From Varibaculum prostatecancerukia (lineage in GTDB: Bacteria; Actinomycetota; Actinomycetes; Actinomycetales; Actinomycetaceae): a DNA stretch of 64,000 nt. The stretch is from positions 744,001-808,000 of the forward strand of contig NZ_OW968402.1 in NCBI RefSeq assembly GCF_943169825.2, given 5' to 3'. The notes under the pieces are model-generated. The model was not told the DNA's origin. It did no database searches and saw only the letters and a list, made by a program, of their open reading frames with translations. The first letter of the stretch is position 1; the number at the start of each line of letters is the position of its first letter. Below are positions 18,172 through 26,717 of this stretch, in pieces. A program made the translations under genes and the position numbers.

Positions 18172-18927
18172 ATGGCAGCAAAAATCGCGGTTGCAGTAGT
18201 GGGTGCTACCGGGCGGATGGGGCAGACTACCTGTGAAGCCATTGAGGACTCCGATGACCTGCAGTTAGTGGCGCGCTTGGGCAGTAAAGACCAGATCACT
18301 GCCGAAAGTTTGGCGGGAGCCGAGGTGGCAGTGGAGTTCACCGTCCCCAGCGCCAGCTTTGCTAATACCGCGGCGATTTTGCGCGCCGGAGCCCATGCGG
18401 TGGTCGGTACTTCCGGGTGGGACGAGGATGCACAGGTAAAAATCCTGGAAGTGGCGCGCGAAACTGGACGTAACGTGCTGATTGCCCCTAACTTTGCGCT
18501 CTCAGCGGTGTTAGTGATGGCGTTTTCTCGACTGGCAGCACCGTTCTTTGCCTCTAATGAAATCGTGGAAACCCATCATCCTGAGAAATTGGATGCTCCC
18601 AGTGGAACCGCCCTGGCAACCGCGCAAGAAATGGCGGCGGCGCGGCAAAAAGCGGGTGTGCCTACAGCTCCCGATGCTACTACCACCGACCCGGAGGGTG
18701 CGCGGGGTATGAAAGTTGGTGACGTGGGGATTCATTCTCTGCGGGTATTGGGCGCCAATGCCCACCAGGAAGTAATCTTGGGTAATCCCGGCGAGCAGCT
18801 GCGGCTGCGCACCGACTGTTTTGATCGTTACTCCTTTATGCCGGGAGTGCTGCTGGCTGTCCGCAAAGTCGGCTCCGCCCAGCCGCTGACAGTCGGGCTG
18901 GATAAAGTCATGGAGTTAGGGATCTAA
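18172..18927 (+). CDS. dapB: 4-hydroxy-tetrahydrodipicolinate reductase
   Basis: The 251-residue enzyme reduces the dapA product with NAD(P)H in the diaminopimelate/lysine pathway, which feeds peptidoglycan and lysine. The N-terminal nucleotide-binding motif Gly-Ala-Thr-Gly-Arg-Met-Gly is at residues 11-17. The catalytic and substrate-binding block His-His-Pro-Glu-Lys-Leu-Asp-Ala-Pro-Ser-Gly-Thr-Ala is present in the middle. Length is typical. It starts on the base after the lipoprotein stop and ends 1 base before the GNAT gene, so these genes form one operon with dapA 640 bases on. Confidence 0.96.
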   Translation: MAAKIAVAVVGATGRMGQTTCEAIEDSDDLQLVARLGSKDQITAESLAGAEVAVEFTVPSASFANTAAILRAGAHAVVGTSGWDEDAQVKILEVARETGRNVLIAPNFALSAVLVMAFSRLAAPFFASNEIVETHHPEKLDAPSGTALATAQEMAAARQKAGVPTAPDATTTDPEGARGMKVGDVGIHSLRVLGANAHQEVILGNPGEQLRLRTDCFDRYSFMPGVLLAVRKVGSAQPLTVGLDKVMELGI

Positions 18928-18928
18928 A

Positions 18929-19501
18929 GTGACGCTGTCACCTGCCGCTCAAGACGCAGTGCGTTTGGCGAAAAGTGAAGATATGCCAGCGTGGGGGCAA
19001 ATCCAGGCACAAGCCATGCACGCGGATCTGCAATCTCATCTAGGACAGGTCGGCCCACAAACCCTAGCGCTGATTGATCCCGGTGAAATCGCTAGAGCCT
19101 GGCAGCAGGCGCTGGAAAACCCGCCCTCCCCAAAACATCACCTGTTATCGGCAGTATCCGGAACTCAGGTAGTGGGGCTGGCAGCGTTGGCGCCTGCCCC
19201 CAAAATGCTGTTTAAACCGAAGCAGTCGCCCCTGGCTGACAAGAATGCCGATGCCGAAATCGTGGCTTTAGAGGTCGCCGATTGGGAAAACAATCTGGCA
19301 GATGCCTCCCGCCTAGTAAATGCGGTTGCCGATATGCTGCGCCTATCCGGGGCTAGCCGAGTACAGATTTGGTTAGCGGCCGAGGCAGCCGAAAAGATCC
19401 GTTTCTTTTCCGAATGTGGATTCGCGCCTGCGGGGCTGCGTCAAGGTTTACAAGTAGGACACGAATCTATGGTGCAGCACCTGTGGTTCACTGATCTTTA
19501 A
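18929..19501 (+). CDS. GNAT-like N-acetyltransferase
   Basis: The 190-residue protein has a GNAT-like layout: an N-terminal Arg-Leu-Ala-Lys-Ser-Glu-Asp segment, a central strand pair with Val-Val-Gly-Leu-Ala-Ala, and a C-terminal Phe-Phe-Ser-Glu-Cys-Gly-Phe that fits the last GNAT motif. The acetyl-CoA loop (Gln/Arg-x-x-Gly-x-Gly/Ala) is not clear, so acetyltransferase activity is only probable. Start GTG 18929 follows the dapB stop by one base, implying coupling. It lies between dapB and dapA and may be part of that operon. Confidence 0.65.
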   Translation: MTLSPAAQDAVRLAKSEDMPAWGQIQAQAMHADLQSHLGQVGPQTLALIDPGEIARAWQQALENPPSPKHHLLSAVSGTQVVGLAALAPAPKMLFKPKQSPLADKNADAEIVALEVADWENNLADASRLVNAVADMLRLSGASRVQIWLAAEAAEKIRFFSECGFAPAGLRQGLQVGHESMVQHLWFTDL

Positions 19502-19564
19502 CCCTTTCCGCCCGTTTCCTGGACGGAAGCATAATCGCCAAGTGGGGGCAGGTAGAGTAGAACC

Positions 19565-20467
19565 ATGAGTAATGCAGAGCACACTTTTCGGTTAGCAGGT
19601 CAGGTCGGGGTAGCGATGGCTACCCCTTTTCACCCAGATGGCAGCGTAGACTATGATGCCGCCGGAAACCTGGCAAAACACCTGGTAGACCAGGGTGTTA
19701 ATAACCTGGTGCTGTCTGGTACTACCGGAGAATCACCCACCACCCACCTAGATGAAAAAGAGCAACTGATTAAGGTTGCCCGGCAGGCAGTGGGGGACGA
19801 TGTTTTCATTACCGCCGGTGCCGGCTCTAATGACACCGAACATTCGGTGCGGATGGCGCGTAGTGCCCAGGAGGCGGGGGCAGATGGAATCTTGCTGGTC
19901 AGCCCCTACTATTCGCGTCCCTCCCAAGAAGGTCTCTATCAACATTTCGCGAAAGTGGCCTCCCAGGTTGAGCTACCGGTAACCCTTTACGATATTCCCG
20001 GACGCACCGGGGTGGCTATCAGTGATGACCTGCTGAAACGTATAGCTGAAATCGAAAACATCGTGGCGGTCAAAGACGCCACCGGCAAAGTAGAAGTAGG
20101 CGCCCGTCGCATGAATGAAACCGGGCTGGCTTATTACTCCGGTGATGACGGCCTCAACTATTCCTGGCTCACCCATGGCGCGGTGGGGGTAATCAGCGTG
20201 GTTGGTCACGTAGCCGCCCCCAGCTACCAAAAAATGGTGCAGCTGGTAGAAAACGGCGACTACCAGGGAGCATTACAGCTTTCCCTAGAACTAGAACCCC
20301 TGGTGAAAGCGCTAATGGGAGGGGGACAAGGGGCAGTCATGGTCAAGCACGCCCTCGCCCTGCAAAAAGTGATCCCCTCCGACACCCTGCGCCTGCCGCT
20401 CGCTCCGGCCAGCGAAGAGGAAATCGCGCAGCTACGTGCCACCCTGGACCGCTTCGGTCTGCTTTAA
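19565..20467 (+). CDS. dapA: 4-hydroxy-tetrahydrodipicolinate synthase
   Basis: The 300-residue aldolase-type enzyme condenses pyruvate with aspartate semialdehyde, the first committed step to diaminopimelate and lysine. Lys170 in Val-Ala-Val-Lys-Asp-Ala forms the Schiff base. Tyr142 in Tyr-Asp-Ile-Pro-Gly-Arg and the Ser-Gly-Thr-Thr-Gly-Glu pocket near residue 48 are also present. Length is typical. It lies downstream of dapB and upstream of RNase J, a common actinobacterial order. Confidence 0.97.
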   Translation: MSNAEHTFRLAGQVGVAMATPFHPDGSVDYDAAGNLAKHLVDQGVNNLVLSGTTGESPTTHLDEKEQLIKVARQAVGDDVFITAGAGSNDTEHSVRMARSAQEAGADGILLVSPYYSRPSQEGLYQHFAKVASQVELPVTLYDIPGRTGVAISDDLLKRIAEIENIVAVKDATGKVEVGARRMNETGLAYYSGDDGLNYSWLTHGAVGVISVVGHVAAPSYQKMVQLVENGDYQGALQLSLELEPLVKALMGGGQGAVMVKHALALQKVIPSDTLRLPLAPASEEEIAQLRATLDRFGLL

Positions 20468-20627
20468 AGTTTTTTGGGACGCCCTCCTCACCACCCTTAG
20501 CGCATAGGACGTTCGGTAGAGCTTACCCTTAGGGCTTCTTCCCGGCTACCTGCCACCAAAGGACTATTCCAGTCCTAGTGCGCGCGCAAGTTTGCCATAG
20601 GGGCGCAAAGCCGGAACAATTAGAAAC

Positions 20628-22319
20628 GTGAATCCGCTTTATCCTGAACTTCCTTTACCGCCGAAGCTGAAAGCTGGCACCATCCGCGTTGTTCCCCTGG
20701 GAGGTCTGGGGGAAGTCGGACGGAATATGACCGTAATCGAGCTGAATGGCAAAATCCTGATTGTCGACTGCGGGGTGCTTTTCCCGGAAGAAATCCAACC
20801 CGGAGTTGACCTGATCCTGCCGGACTTTTCCTATCTAAAAGGACGCATGGATGACGTAGTCGCGCTGGTGCTCACCCACGGTCACGAAGACCATATCGGG
20901 GCGGTGCCCTACCTGCTGCGTCTGCGCGAAGACATCCCCATCTACGGATCTAAACTGACCCTAGATTTCCTGCGCCCCAAACTGGAAGAACATCGCCTAA
21001 GTGCGGCTCATCTGCATCAAGTCAGCGAGGGTGAGCGTATAGAACTAGATATTTTCGCTTGCGAATTCTTGGCAGTCACCCACTCGATTCCCGATGCCTT
21101 GGCGGTCATGATCCGCACCAAAGCCGGAAACCTGCTGGTCACCGGGGACTACAAAATGGATCAGCTGCCTCTAGATAAAAGAATCACCGACCTGCGCGGT
21201 TTTGCGCGCATGGGTGAAGAAGGCGTGGATTTATTCTTAGTGGACTCCACTAACGCGGAAGTTCCCGGCTTTATCGCACCCGAACGCAAAATCGGTCCGG
21301 TCATCCGCCAGGTGCTATCCGAATCTACCGGGCAAGTAATCGTGGCCTCCTTCGCTTCCCATGTGCACCGAGTGCAACAGGTGCTAGATGCTGCTCGCGC
21401 AGTAGGGCGCAAAGTGTGTCTATCGGGGCGTTCTATGGAACGCAATATGAACATCGCCGCCCAAGCCGGATACCTGGATTTGGATCCCGAAGTAGTAGTG
21501 GGCATCGATGAAATGAAACAGCTGCCCCCTAAGAAGCGGGTGTGGATGGTAACCGGTTCCCAAGGCGAACCCATGGCGGCGCTCTCGCGGATTGCCCAAG
21601 GTGAGCACCGGTTTGTGACCTTGGAACCAGACGACACAGTGCTGTTGGCTTCTTCCCTGATTCCCGGGAATGAAAACTCGGTTTACCGGGTGATTAACGC
21701 GCTGATGCGCCAAGGGGCAAATGTTGTACATAAAGGTAACCGCGCAGTACATGTTTCCGGGCATGCCGCCGAAGGGGAACTGCTCTATACCTACAACATT
21801 GTGCAACCCAAGAACGTGATGCCGATTCACGGAGAAATCCGGCACCTAATCGCGAACGGACGGATTGCGCAAGCCACCGGGGTGCCAGAAGAAAACGTGG
21901 CTCTGGCCGAGGACGGGGTAGTAGTCGACCTCAAAGACGGGAAAGCCCAGGTAGTCGGGCAAGTCGATTGTGAATACGTATATGTAGATGGCGGATCCAT
22001 CGGGGAGATTGATGAAGATCAGCTAAAAGATCGGATGACTTTGGGAGAGGAAGGCTTCGTTTCCGTATTTGCGGCCGTGGATCTGCCCACCAAGATTATT
22101 GCGGCCGGTCCCCATATCACTGCTCGGGGAATGGCTGAGGACGAGGGGGTATTCCGCGAGGTGCTCCCGGACGTGACCGAGGCGCTGCAACGAGCATTAA
22201 ATCAGGGCGATAGCGATCCCTATCGTCTGCAACAGGCCATGCGCCGCGCGCTGGGGCGTTGGGTGGCGCGCCGACTGCGCCGCCGCCCCATGATTGTGCC
22301 CGTAGTGGTGGAGATCTAA
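20628..22319 (+). CDS. rnj: ribonuclease J
   Basis: The 563-residue protein is a metallo-beta-lactamase/beta-CASP ribonuclease. The zinc motif His84-x-His86-x-Asp88-His89 is intact, and the beta-CASP region and the C-terminal domain follow with family length. RNase J has endo- and 5' exonuclease activities and matures rRNA and turns over mRNA, working with PNPase, also encoded here. The GTG start at 20628 follows a 160-base gap from dapA; that gap holds a small perfect hairpin (AGGACT/AGTCCT at 20560-20576). The stop abuts the lysX start, so the two are co-translated. Confidence 0.95.
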   Translation: MNPLYPELPLPPKLKAGTIRVVPLGGLGEVGRNMTVIELNGKILIVDCGVLFPEEIQPGVDLILPDFSYLKGRMDDVVALVLTHGHEDHIGAVPYLLRLREDIPIYGSKLTLDFLRPKLEEHRLSAAHLHQVSEGERIELDIFACEFLAVTHSIPDALAVMIRTKAGNLLVTGDYKMDQLPLDKRITDLRGFARMGEEGVDLFLVDSTNAEVPGFIAPERKIGPVIRQVLSESTGQVIVASFASHVHRVQQVLDAARAVGRKVCLSGRSMERNMNIAAQAGYLDLDPEVVVGIDEMKQLPPKKRVWMVTGSQGEPMAALSRIAQGEHRFVTLEPDDTVLLASSLIPGNENSVYRVINALMRQGANVVHKGNRAVHVSGHAAEGELLYTYNIVQPKNVMPIHGEIRHLIANGRIAQATGVPEENVALAEDGVVVDLKDGKAQVVGQVDCEYVYVDGGSIGEIDEDQLKDRMTLGEEGFVSVFAAVDLPTKIIAAGPHITARGMAEDEGVFREVLPDVTEALQRALNQGDSDPYRLQQAMRRALGRWVARRLRRRPMIVPVVVEI

Positions 22320-25300
22320 ATGGTATTAGCTAGCAAAGAAAAACTGAATAGTTCGTGGCGTCAGCGAGTTCCCGCCTGGATAGGTTGGGTCTATACCATT
22401 GCGGCTCTGTTCTGCCTAGTAATGATTCCTCTACGCTATACCGCAGGTAGTGGCTTCGGGCAATTTTCGTTTCTGGTACTAACTACTCTCGGGGTGCCAT
22501 CCACCGCCACGTTAAGCACTGCGGTGCTATTGGCTTTCTTGGGTCTGCTCTGTTTTTCTCGCAAGCGAATCGGAGTTATCGTCCTCATCGCGCTGCATGC
22601 CCTGCACGCCTTGCTGTATCTAGTCGCTCTCATATTTTCTTTTTCCGACCCGGATTCTGGCCCGACAGACCAGATAATCTTCGGGTTGCATGTGGTGATA
22701 GGCGCGCTGATTCTAGCTATCTTATTCGCATCAGCGCGCAGTTTCTGGGGAAAAATCAACTTCCAATCCGCCTGGAAAGCCATTGTTATTTTGTTAAGCG
22801 GACAACTGCTGGTGTTCGGGATTGGGTTCGCCGTAGCTCGGATTATCGCCCCCAGGAGCTGGGTAAATAGCCCGCTGGCGCTATGGGTTTACGGGCGCAT
22901 GTCCGGGGTGCCTTTACATCGCGGCCTCAATATCCACTTCGCCTTTGCCCATCAGGGAGATTTCCGCGTCCTCGGTTTCTTCATCATGATGCTTTCTGGC
23001 CTGGTGATGCTGGTTGCGGCCAATCGTTTCATCCTGGGGCAACGGGCAAAAGCCCGCACGCGCAGCGAAGATCTGGCTCTCCGCGCCCTGCTAGTAAAAT
23101 GGGGTAAAGATGATTCTTTAAGTTACTACGCGACCCGCGATAACCGGGCGGTGGTTTTCAGTGACGATGGTGAGGCAGCAGTTTCCTACGGGGTGGCGTT
23201 GGGGGTGGCGCTGGCTGCCGGAGATCCTATTGGAGATCCCTCCGAATGGGATAACGCGGTTAAACGCTGGAAAGAATACTGTTATCGCCAAGGTTGGGTG
23301 CCCGCAGTAATCTCGGTCAGCGCCCAAGGCGCACGCGTCTATCGCCGCCAAGGTCTAAAGGTTCGCAAAATGGGGGATGAAGCCATCATCAGTCCCGACC
23401 GTTTTGAACGAAACTCCAGTGCCGGACGCGCCCTTGCCGCCGCACAAAGAAGAGTGGCGCGTGCAGGAGTTGAAATCGAGATTAGGCGACAAAAAGAGCT
23501 TTCTCCCGCCGAATTACGCGAAGTAGCCATGAGCGCGGAGCTGTTCCGCCGGGGCGATGAGCGCGGTTTTTCCATGAGCCTAGATAGAATGTTTGCACCC
23601 CAAGAGGGCGAACAACTAATCGTGACTGCCCGCGGCAAAGATGGAAATTTGCAATGCCTGCTTACTTTCGTTCCCTGGGGGCAGCGGGCGGTATCACTCA
23701 ACTTGATGCGCCGGGCAGAAAATGCCGTTAACGGGGTAGTAGAAGCCATGGTTTTAACCCTGCTGCAACAGGGTTCGGAACAAGGCATCGAACGTTTTTC
23801 CTTGAACTTCGCCATGTTTAGGGAAGTTTTTGTGGAGGGCGAGGCAGTAGACGCTACCATTAACCGCCGGCTCAAGCGGGCAATCTTTGTGAAAGCCTCG
23901 CGGGTATGGCAGCTAGAGTCCCTCTATGAATCCAATGCCCGCTACAACCCTAAATGGTTGCCGCGTTACTTCTGTTTCCTCTCCGATCCCATGGTGCCTT
24001 TAGTGTTGATAGCGGCGGGAATGCTGGAGGGATTCGTGCCGGCTCCCGCTGCCGCCTTGCAGGGGGAACCCTTCGATTGGGAAGTAAATAGTAAGTATCT
24101 GGCCGAGTTGGAAGCACTGCGCAGCGAATATACGGCCGCCAAGTTACAGGTGAAGCTGAGCGAACAGCAGCGCTCCCGGCGCGTCAAAGCTGAAAAACTT
24201 AGTGCGGCAGGAATAGAGCCCTTCCCGGCAGGTTTTGATTTAGGGATCCCCTTACAACAGGCAAAAACCCAGGTAGATACGGCTCAGGCGGGGGGAGAGC
24301 GCAAAGAGATTCGCACATTCGGAAGGATTGTGGCCCGGCGAAATCACGGAGGCGTGGTTTTTTGGGATTTGTACTCCCAAGGCAGCTACCTGCAGGTGGT
24401 GCTAGAAAAACAGCATCTTAGCCCGCAGCAATTTGCAGCTTTACGCCTGCTTGACCTGGGAGATTTGCTAGTAGTTAGCGGCAATACTGGAGCTTCCCGC
24501 AACGGCACCCCCTCTTTAATTGCCCAAAGTTGGACGCTGGCCGCCAAAGCGCTGCGCCCTATGCCGCACCCTGCTGCCCGCCTGGACAGTGCTACTCGCA
24601 CCCGCGAACGCACTATGACTTTGCTGAATGATGCTACCGATTTGCGCCGCCTGCAGGCGCGTTCCCGGGCATTGAGTACGGTACGTAAAGAACTGATTGA
24701 CCGGGGATTCCTCGAGGTAGAAACCCCTATGTTGCAGGCAGTGCAGGGAGGAGCCAATGCTCGCCCCTTCATCACTCATTCCAATGCCTACCAGGTGAAC
24801 ATGTTCTTGCGGATTGCCCCGGAACTGTATCTAAAACGGCTGGCAATAGCGGGTATGGGCGCGATTTTCGAGATGGGACGCTCTTTCCGTAATGAGGGCG
24901 CAGACGCCACTCACAACCCCGAATTCACCTCCCTGGAGGTCTATAAAGCTGGCTCTGACTATCGGGAAATGATGACCCTAACGCGCGAGCTTTACCAGGC
25001 CGCAGCCCGAGCAATCCACGGTAAAGAAATCGCTTTGCGTCCGGTAAACGCGGAAGGCGCCGCAGCTAGCAGTAATGACCCGGAATTAGTGGAGGTGGAT
25101 ATCTCCGGTGAGTGGCGGGTGATCTCGGTTTTCGAGGCAGTGTCCCAGGCAGTAGGCACCTCGGTTACCCCCGACACCGATGAGGAAACTTTGCGGGCAT
25201 TATGCGCCCAGCACCACCTCACCCCGCCTCCCGGTGCCACCAGCGGGACTCTAATCGGCAGTCTCTACGACGAGTTAGTAGAGGCGCGCACGGTAGAACC

Positions 25301-25655
25301 TACTTTCTACTGCGATTTTCCGGTAGATTCTTCTCCGCTTACTCGCCGGCACCGCAAAGACCCCCGCCTAGCTGAACGCTGGGATTTGGTGGCTTTCGGG
25401 ATGGAACTGGGAACTGCCTATTCCGAACTGACCGACCCTCGTGACCAGCGGGAACGCTTTACTCAGCAGTCCTTAGCGGCGGCCGCAGGTGACCCGGAAG
25501 CGATGAGCCTGGATGAAGACTTCTTGAACTGCTTGGAACTAGGAATGGCGCCCCTGGGCGGATTGGGACTAGGAATGGATCGCATGGCAATGATGCTGAT
25601 GGGATGCGATATCCGCCAGGTGCTAGCGTTCCCGTTCGTTAAACCGCGAAATTAA
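22320..25655 (+). CDS. lysX: bifunctional lysylphosphatidylglycerol synthase / lysyl-tRNA synthetase
   Basis: This 1111-residue fusion has several membrane helices in the first 250 residues, a DUF2156/MprF-type lysyl-transferase domain (about 250-560), an OB-fold tRNA-binding domain (about 640-720) and a class II LysRS catalytic domain with motif 2 Phe-Arg-Asn-Glu-Gly and motif 3 Gly-Leu-Gly-Leu-Gly-Met-Asp-Arg near the end. In mycobacteria, LysX charges tRNA-Lys and transfers lysine to phosphatidylglycerol, giving resistance to cationic peptides. ATG 22320 immediately follows the RNase J stop. Whether the cell has a separate housekeeping LysRS cannot be seen here. The proximity of dapA/dapB and pgsA fits supply of both substrates, but is not proof of co-regulation. 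Confidence 0.95.
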   Translation: MVLASKEKLNSSWRQRVPAWIGWVYTIAALFCLVMIPLRYTAGSGFGQFSFLVLTTLGVPSTATLSTAVLLAFLGLLCFSRKRIGVIVLIALHALHALLYLVALIFSFSDPDSGPTDQIIFGLHVVIGALILAILFASARSFWGKINFQSAWKAIVILLSGQLLVFGIGFAVARIIAPRSWVNSPLALWVYGRMSGVPLHRGLNIHFAFAHQGDFRVLGFFIMMLSGLVMLVAANRFILGQRAKARTRSEDLALRALLVKWGKDDSLSYYATRDNRAVVFSDDGEAAVSYGVALGVALAAGDPIGDPSEWDNAVKRWKEYCYRQGWVPAVISVSAQGARVYRRQGLKVRKMGDEAIISPDRFERNSSAGRALAAAQRRVARAGVEIEIRRQKELSPAELREVAMSAELFRRGDERGFSMSLDRMFAPQEGEQLIVTARGKDGNLQCLLTFVPWGQRAVSLNLMRRAENAVNGVVEAMVLTLLQQGSEQGIERFSLNFAMFREVFVEGEAVDATINRRLKRAIFVKASRVWQLESLYESNARYNPKWLPRYFCFLSDPMVPLVLIAAGMLEGFVPAPAAALQGEPFDWEVNSKYLAELEALRSEYTAAKLQVKLSEQQRSRRVKAEKLSAAGIEPFPAGFDLGIPLQQAKTQVDTAQAGGERKEIRTFGRIVARRNHGGVVFWDLYSQGSYLQVVLEKQHLSPQQFAALRLLDLGDLLVVSGNTGASRNGTPSLIAQSWTLAAKALRPMPHPAARLDSATRTRERTMTLLNDATDLRRLQARSRALSTVRKELIDRGFLEVETPMLQAVQGGANARPFITHSNAYQVNMFLRIAPELYLKRLAIAGMGAIFEMGRSFRNEGADATHNPEFTSLEVYKAGSDYREMMTLTRELYQAAARAIHGKEIALRPVNAEGAAASSNDPELVEVDISGEWRVISVFEAVSQAVGTSVTPDTDEETLRALCAQHHLTPPPGATSGTLIGSLYDELVEARTVEPTFYCDFPVDSSPLTRRHRKDPRLAERWDLVAFGMELGTAYSELTDPRDQRERFTQQSLAAAAGDPEAMSLDEDFLNCLELGMAPLGGLGLGMDRMAMMLMGCDIRQVLAFPFVKPRN

Positions 25656-25677
25656 TAAATGGTTTAAGGTGGAACAG

Positions 25678-26616
25678 ATGGCAGCAGAAAATAACAAGTT
25701 AGTTTCGGTAGCAGCGGTGGTGCTGACCCTGCCCTTAACCATGGCGCAGCTACCCGAGCGGGGCACCACCGTCTTGGGTACCGCGCAGCGTCCAGGAGTA
25801 GGGGAGGCCGCCGAAGTAATGCTGGCTGCTGCCCGCCAGGGAGTGTCGGTAGTTAATATGTCCTGCCTGGGGACTGGCCCCAACTCCACCCAGGCGCGAA
25901 AAGTGCTCAGAGAAGCAAATATCAGAACCGAAACGGTAGAAGTAGTCGGCGATATCGGGATGAAAATCCAGATGATTGAAGCCGCTGGCTACTATGCATC
26001 GGTGCTTACTGCCGGGGTAGAAGTGGATATTTCCAGTCGGGAACTCAGCAAGGTTGCCATGAACCCCGGGGACGTGGTTTATATTTCAGCGGGGGATCTG
26101 GCACACGCCTCCTATCGCACGGCGCTGGCCAATTGGTTTCCCACTTTGCCCGAGCAGGTAAAGGTAGTTATGGCAGCAACTCCCCAGATTTCACAAATCG
26201 AACCGCGCCACGTTTCCGAGGTTTTGCCCCATGTGGATGTGCTGACTTGCAATGAACACGAGGCTCGCTTCCTACCAGGATCAGTTGGCTACCTTAGCTG
26301 CGGGTATGTGGCGGAAAAACTACCTGAATCTGCCTGGGTAGTAGAGAGAATCGGATCGTACGGTGCCAAGTTAATTGATGCTCAGCGGGAAACCATGGTT
26401 CCCTCTATCAGTGTGAAAGTCGCTGACACTTTAGGGGTGGGTTCTGCCCATACCGGGGTGTTGTTGGCGGAACTGGTTAAAGGACAAGAACCCACCCAGG
26501 CACTTGCCAGAGCCAATGTGGCGGGGGCGTTGGCAGCCGGGAAAATCGGAAACGATACCTGTCCGACTATTGAAGAAATCGATCGGCGTATTAGCGAAGT
26601 TAACATTTATCGCTAG
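25678..26616 (+). CDS. PfkB-fold sugar kinase homologue lacking the catalytic Asp
   Basis: The 312-residue protein follows the ribokinase/PfkB fold: Gly-rich N-terminal region, an Asn-Glu-x-Glu motif at 192-195, and a C-terminal anion-hole region. The family signature Asp-Thr-x-Gly-Ala-Gly-Asp reads Asp-Thr-Leu-Gly-Val-Gly-Ser here (residues 250-256), so the catalytic base Asp is replaced by Ser and the oxyanion Gly-Ala-Gly by Gly-Val-Gly. It may be inactive as a kinase or have another role. ATG 25678 is preferred over GTG 25669 because AAGGTGG lies 5 bases upstream of the ATG. It follows lysX by 22 bases and may share its transcript. Substrate unknown. Confidence 0.75.
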   Translation: MAAENNKLVSVAAVVLTLPLTMAQLPERGTTVLGTAQRPGVGEAAEVMLAAARQGVSVVNMSCLGTGPNSTQARKVLREANIRTETVEVVGDIGMKIQMIEAAGYYASVLTAGVEVDISSRELSKVAMNPGDVVYISAGDLAHASYRTALANWFPTLPEQVKVVMAATPQISQIEPRHVSEVLPHVDVLTCNEHEARFLPGSVGYLSCGYVAEKLPESAWVVERIGSYGAKLIDAQRETMVPSISVKVADTLGVGSAHTGVLLAELVKGQEPTQALARANVAGALAAGKIGNDTCPTIEEIDRRISEVNIYR

Positions 26617-26717
26617 GTGAATCAGTTAAGAGCTAAACTGCGTTGAACAGCTATTTTAGGTGGTTACGGCGTGGCTGTCGGCCTCTTTTAACCCTGGAAA
26701 GGTAAAGTGCCAGTGTT

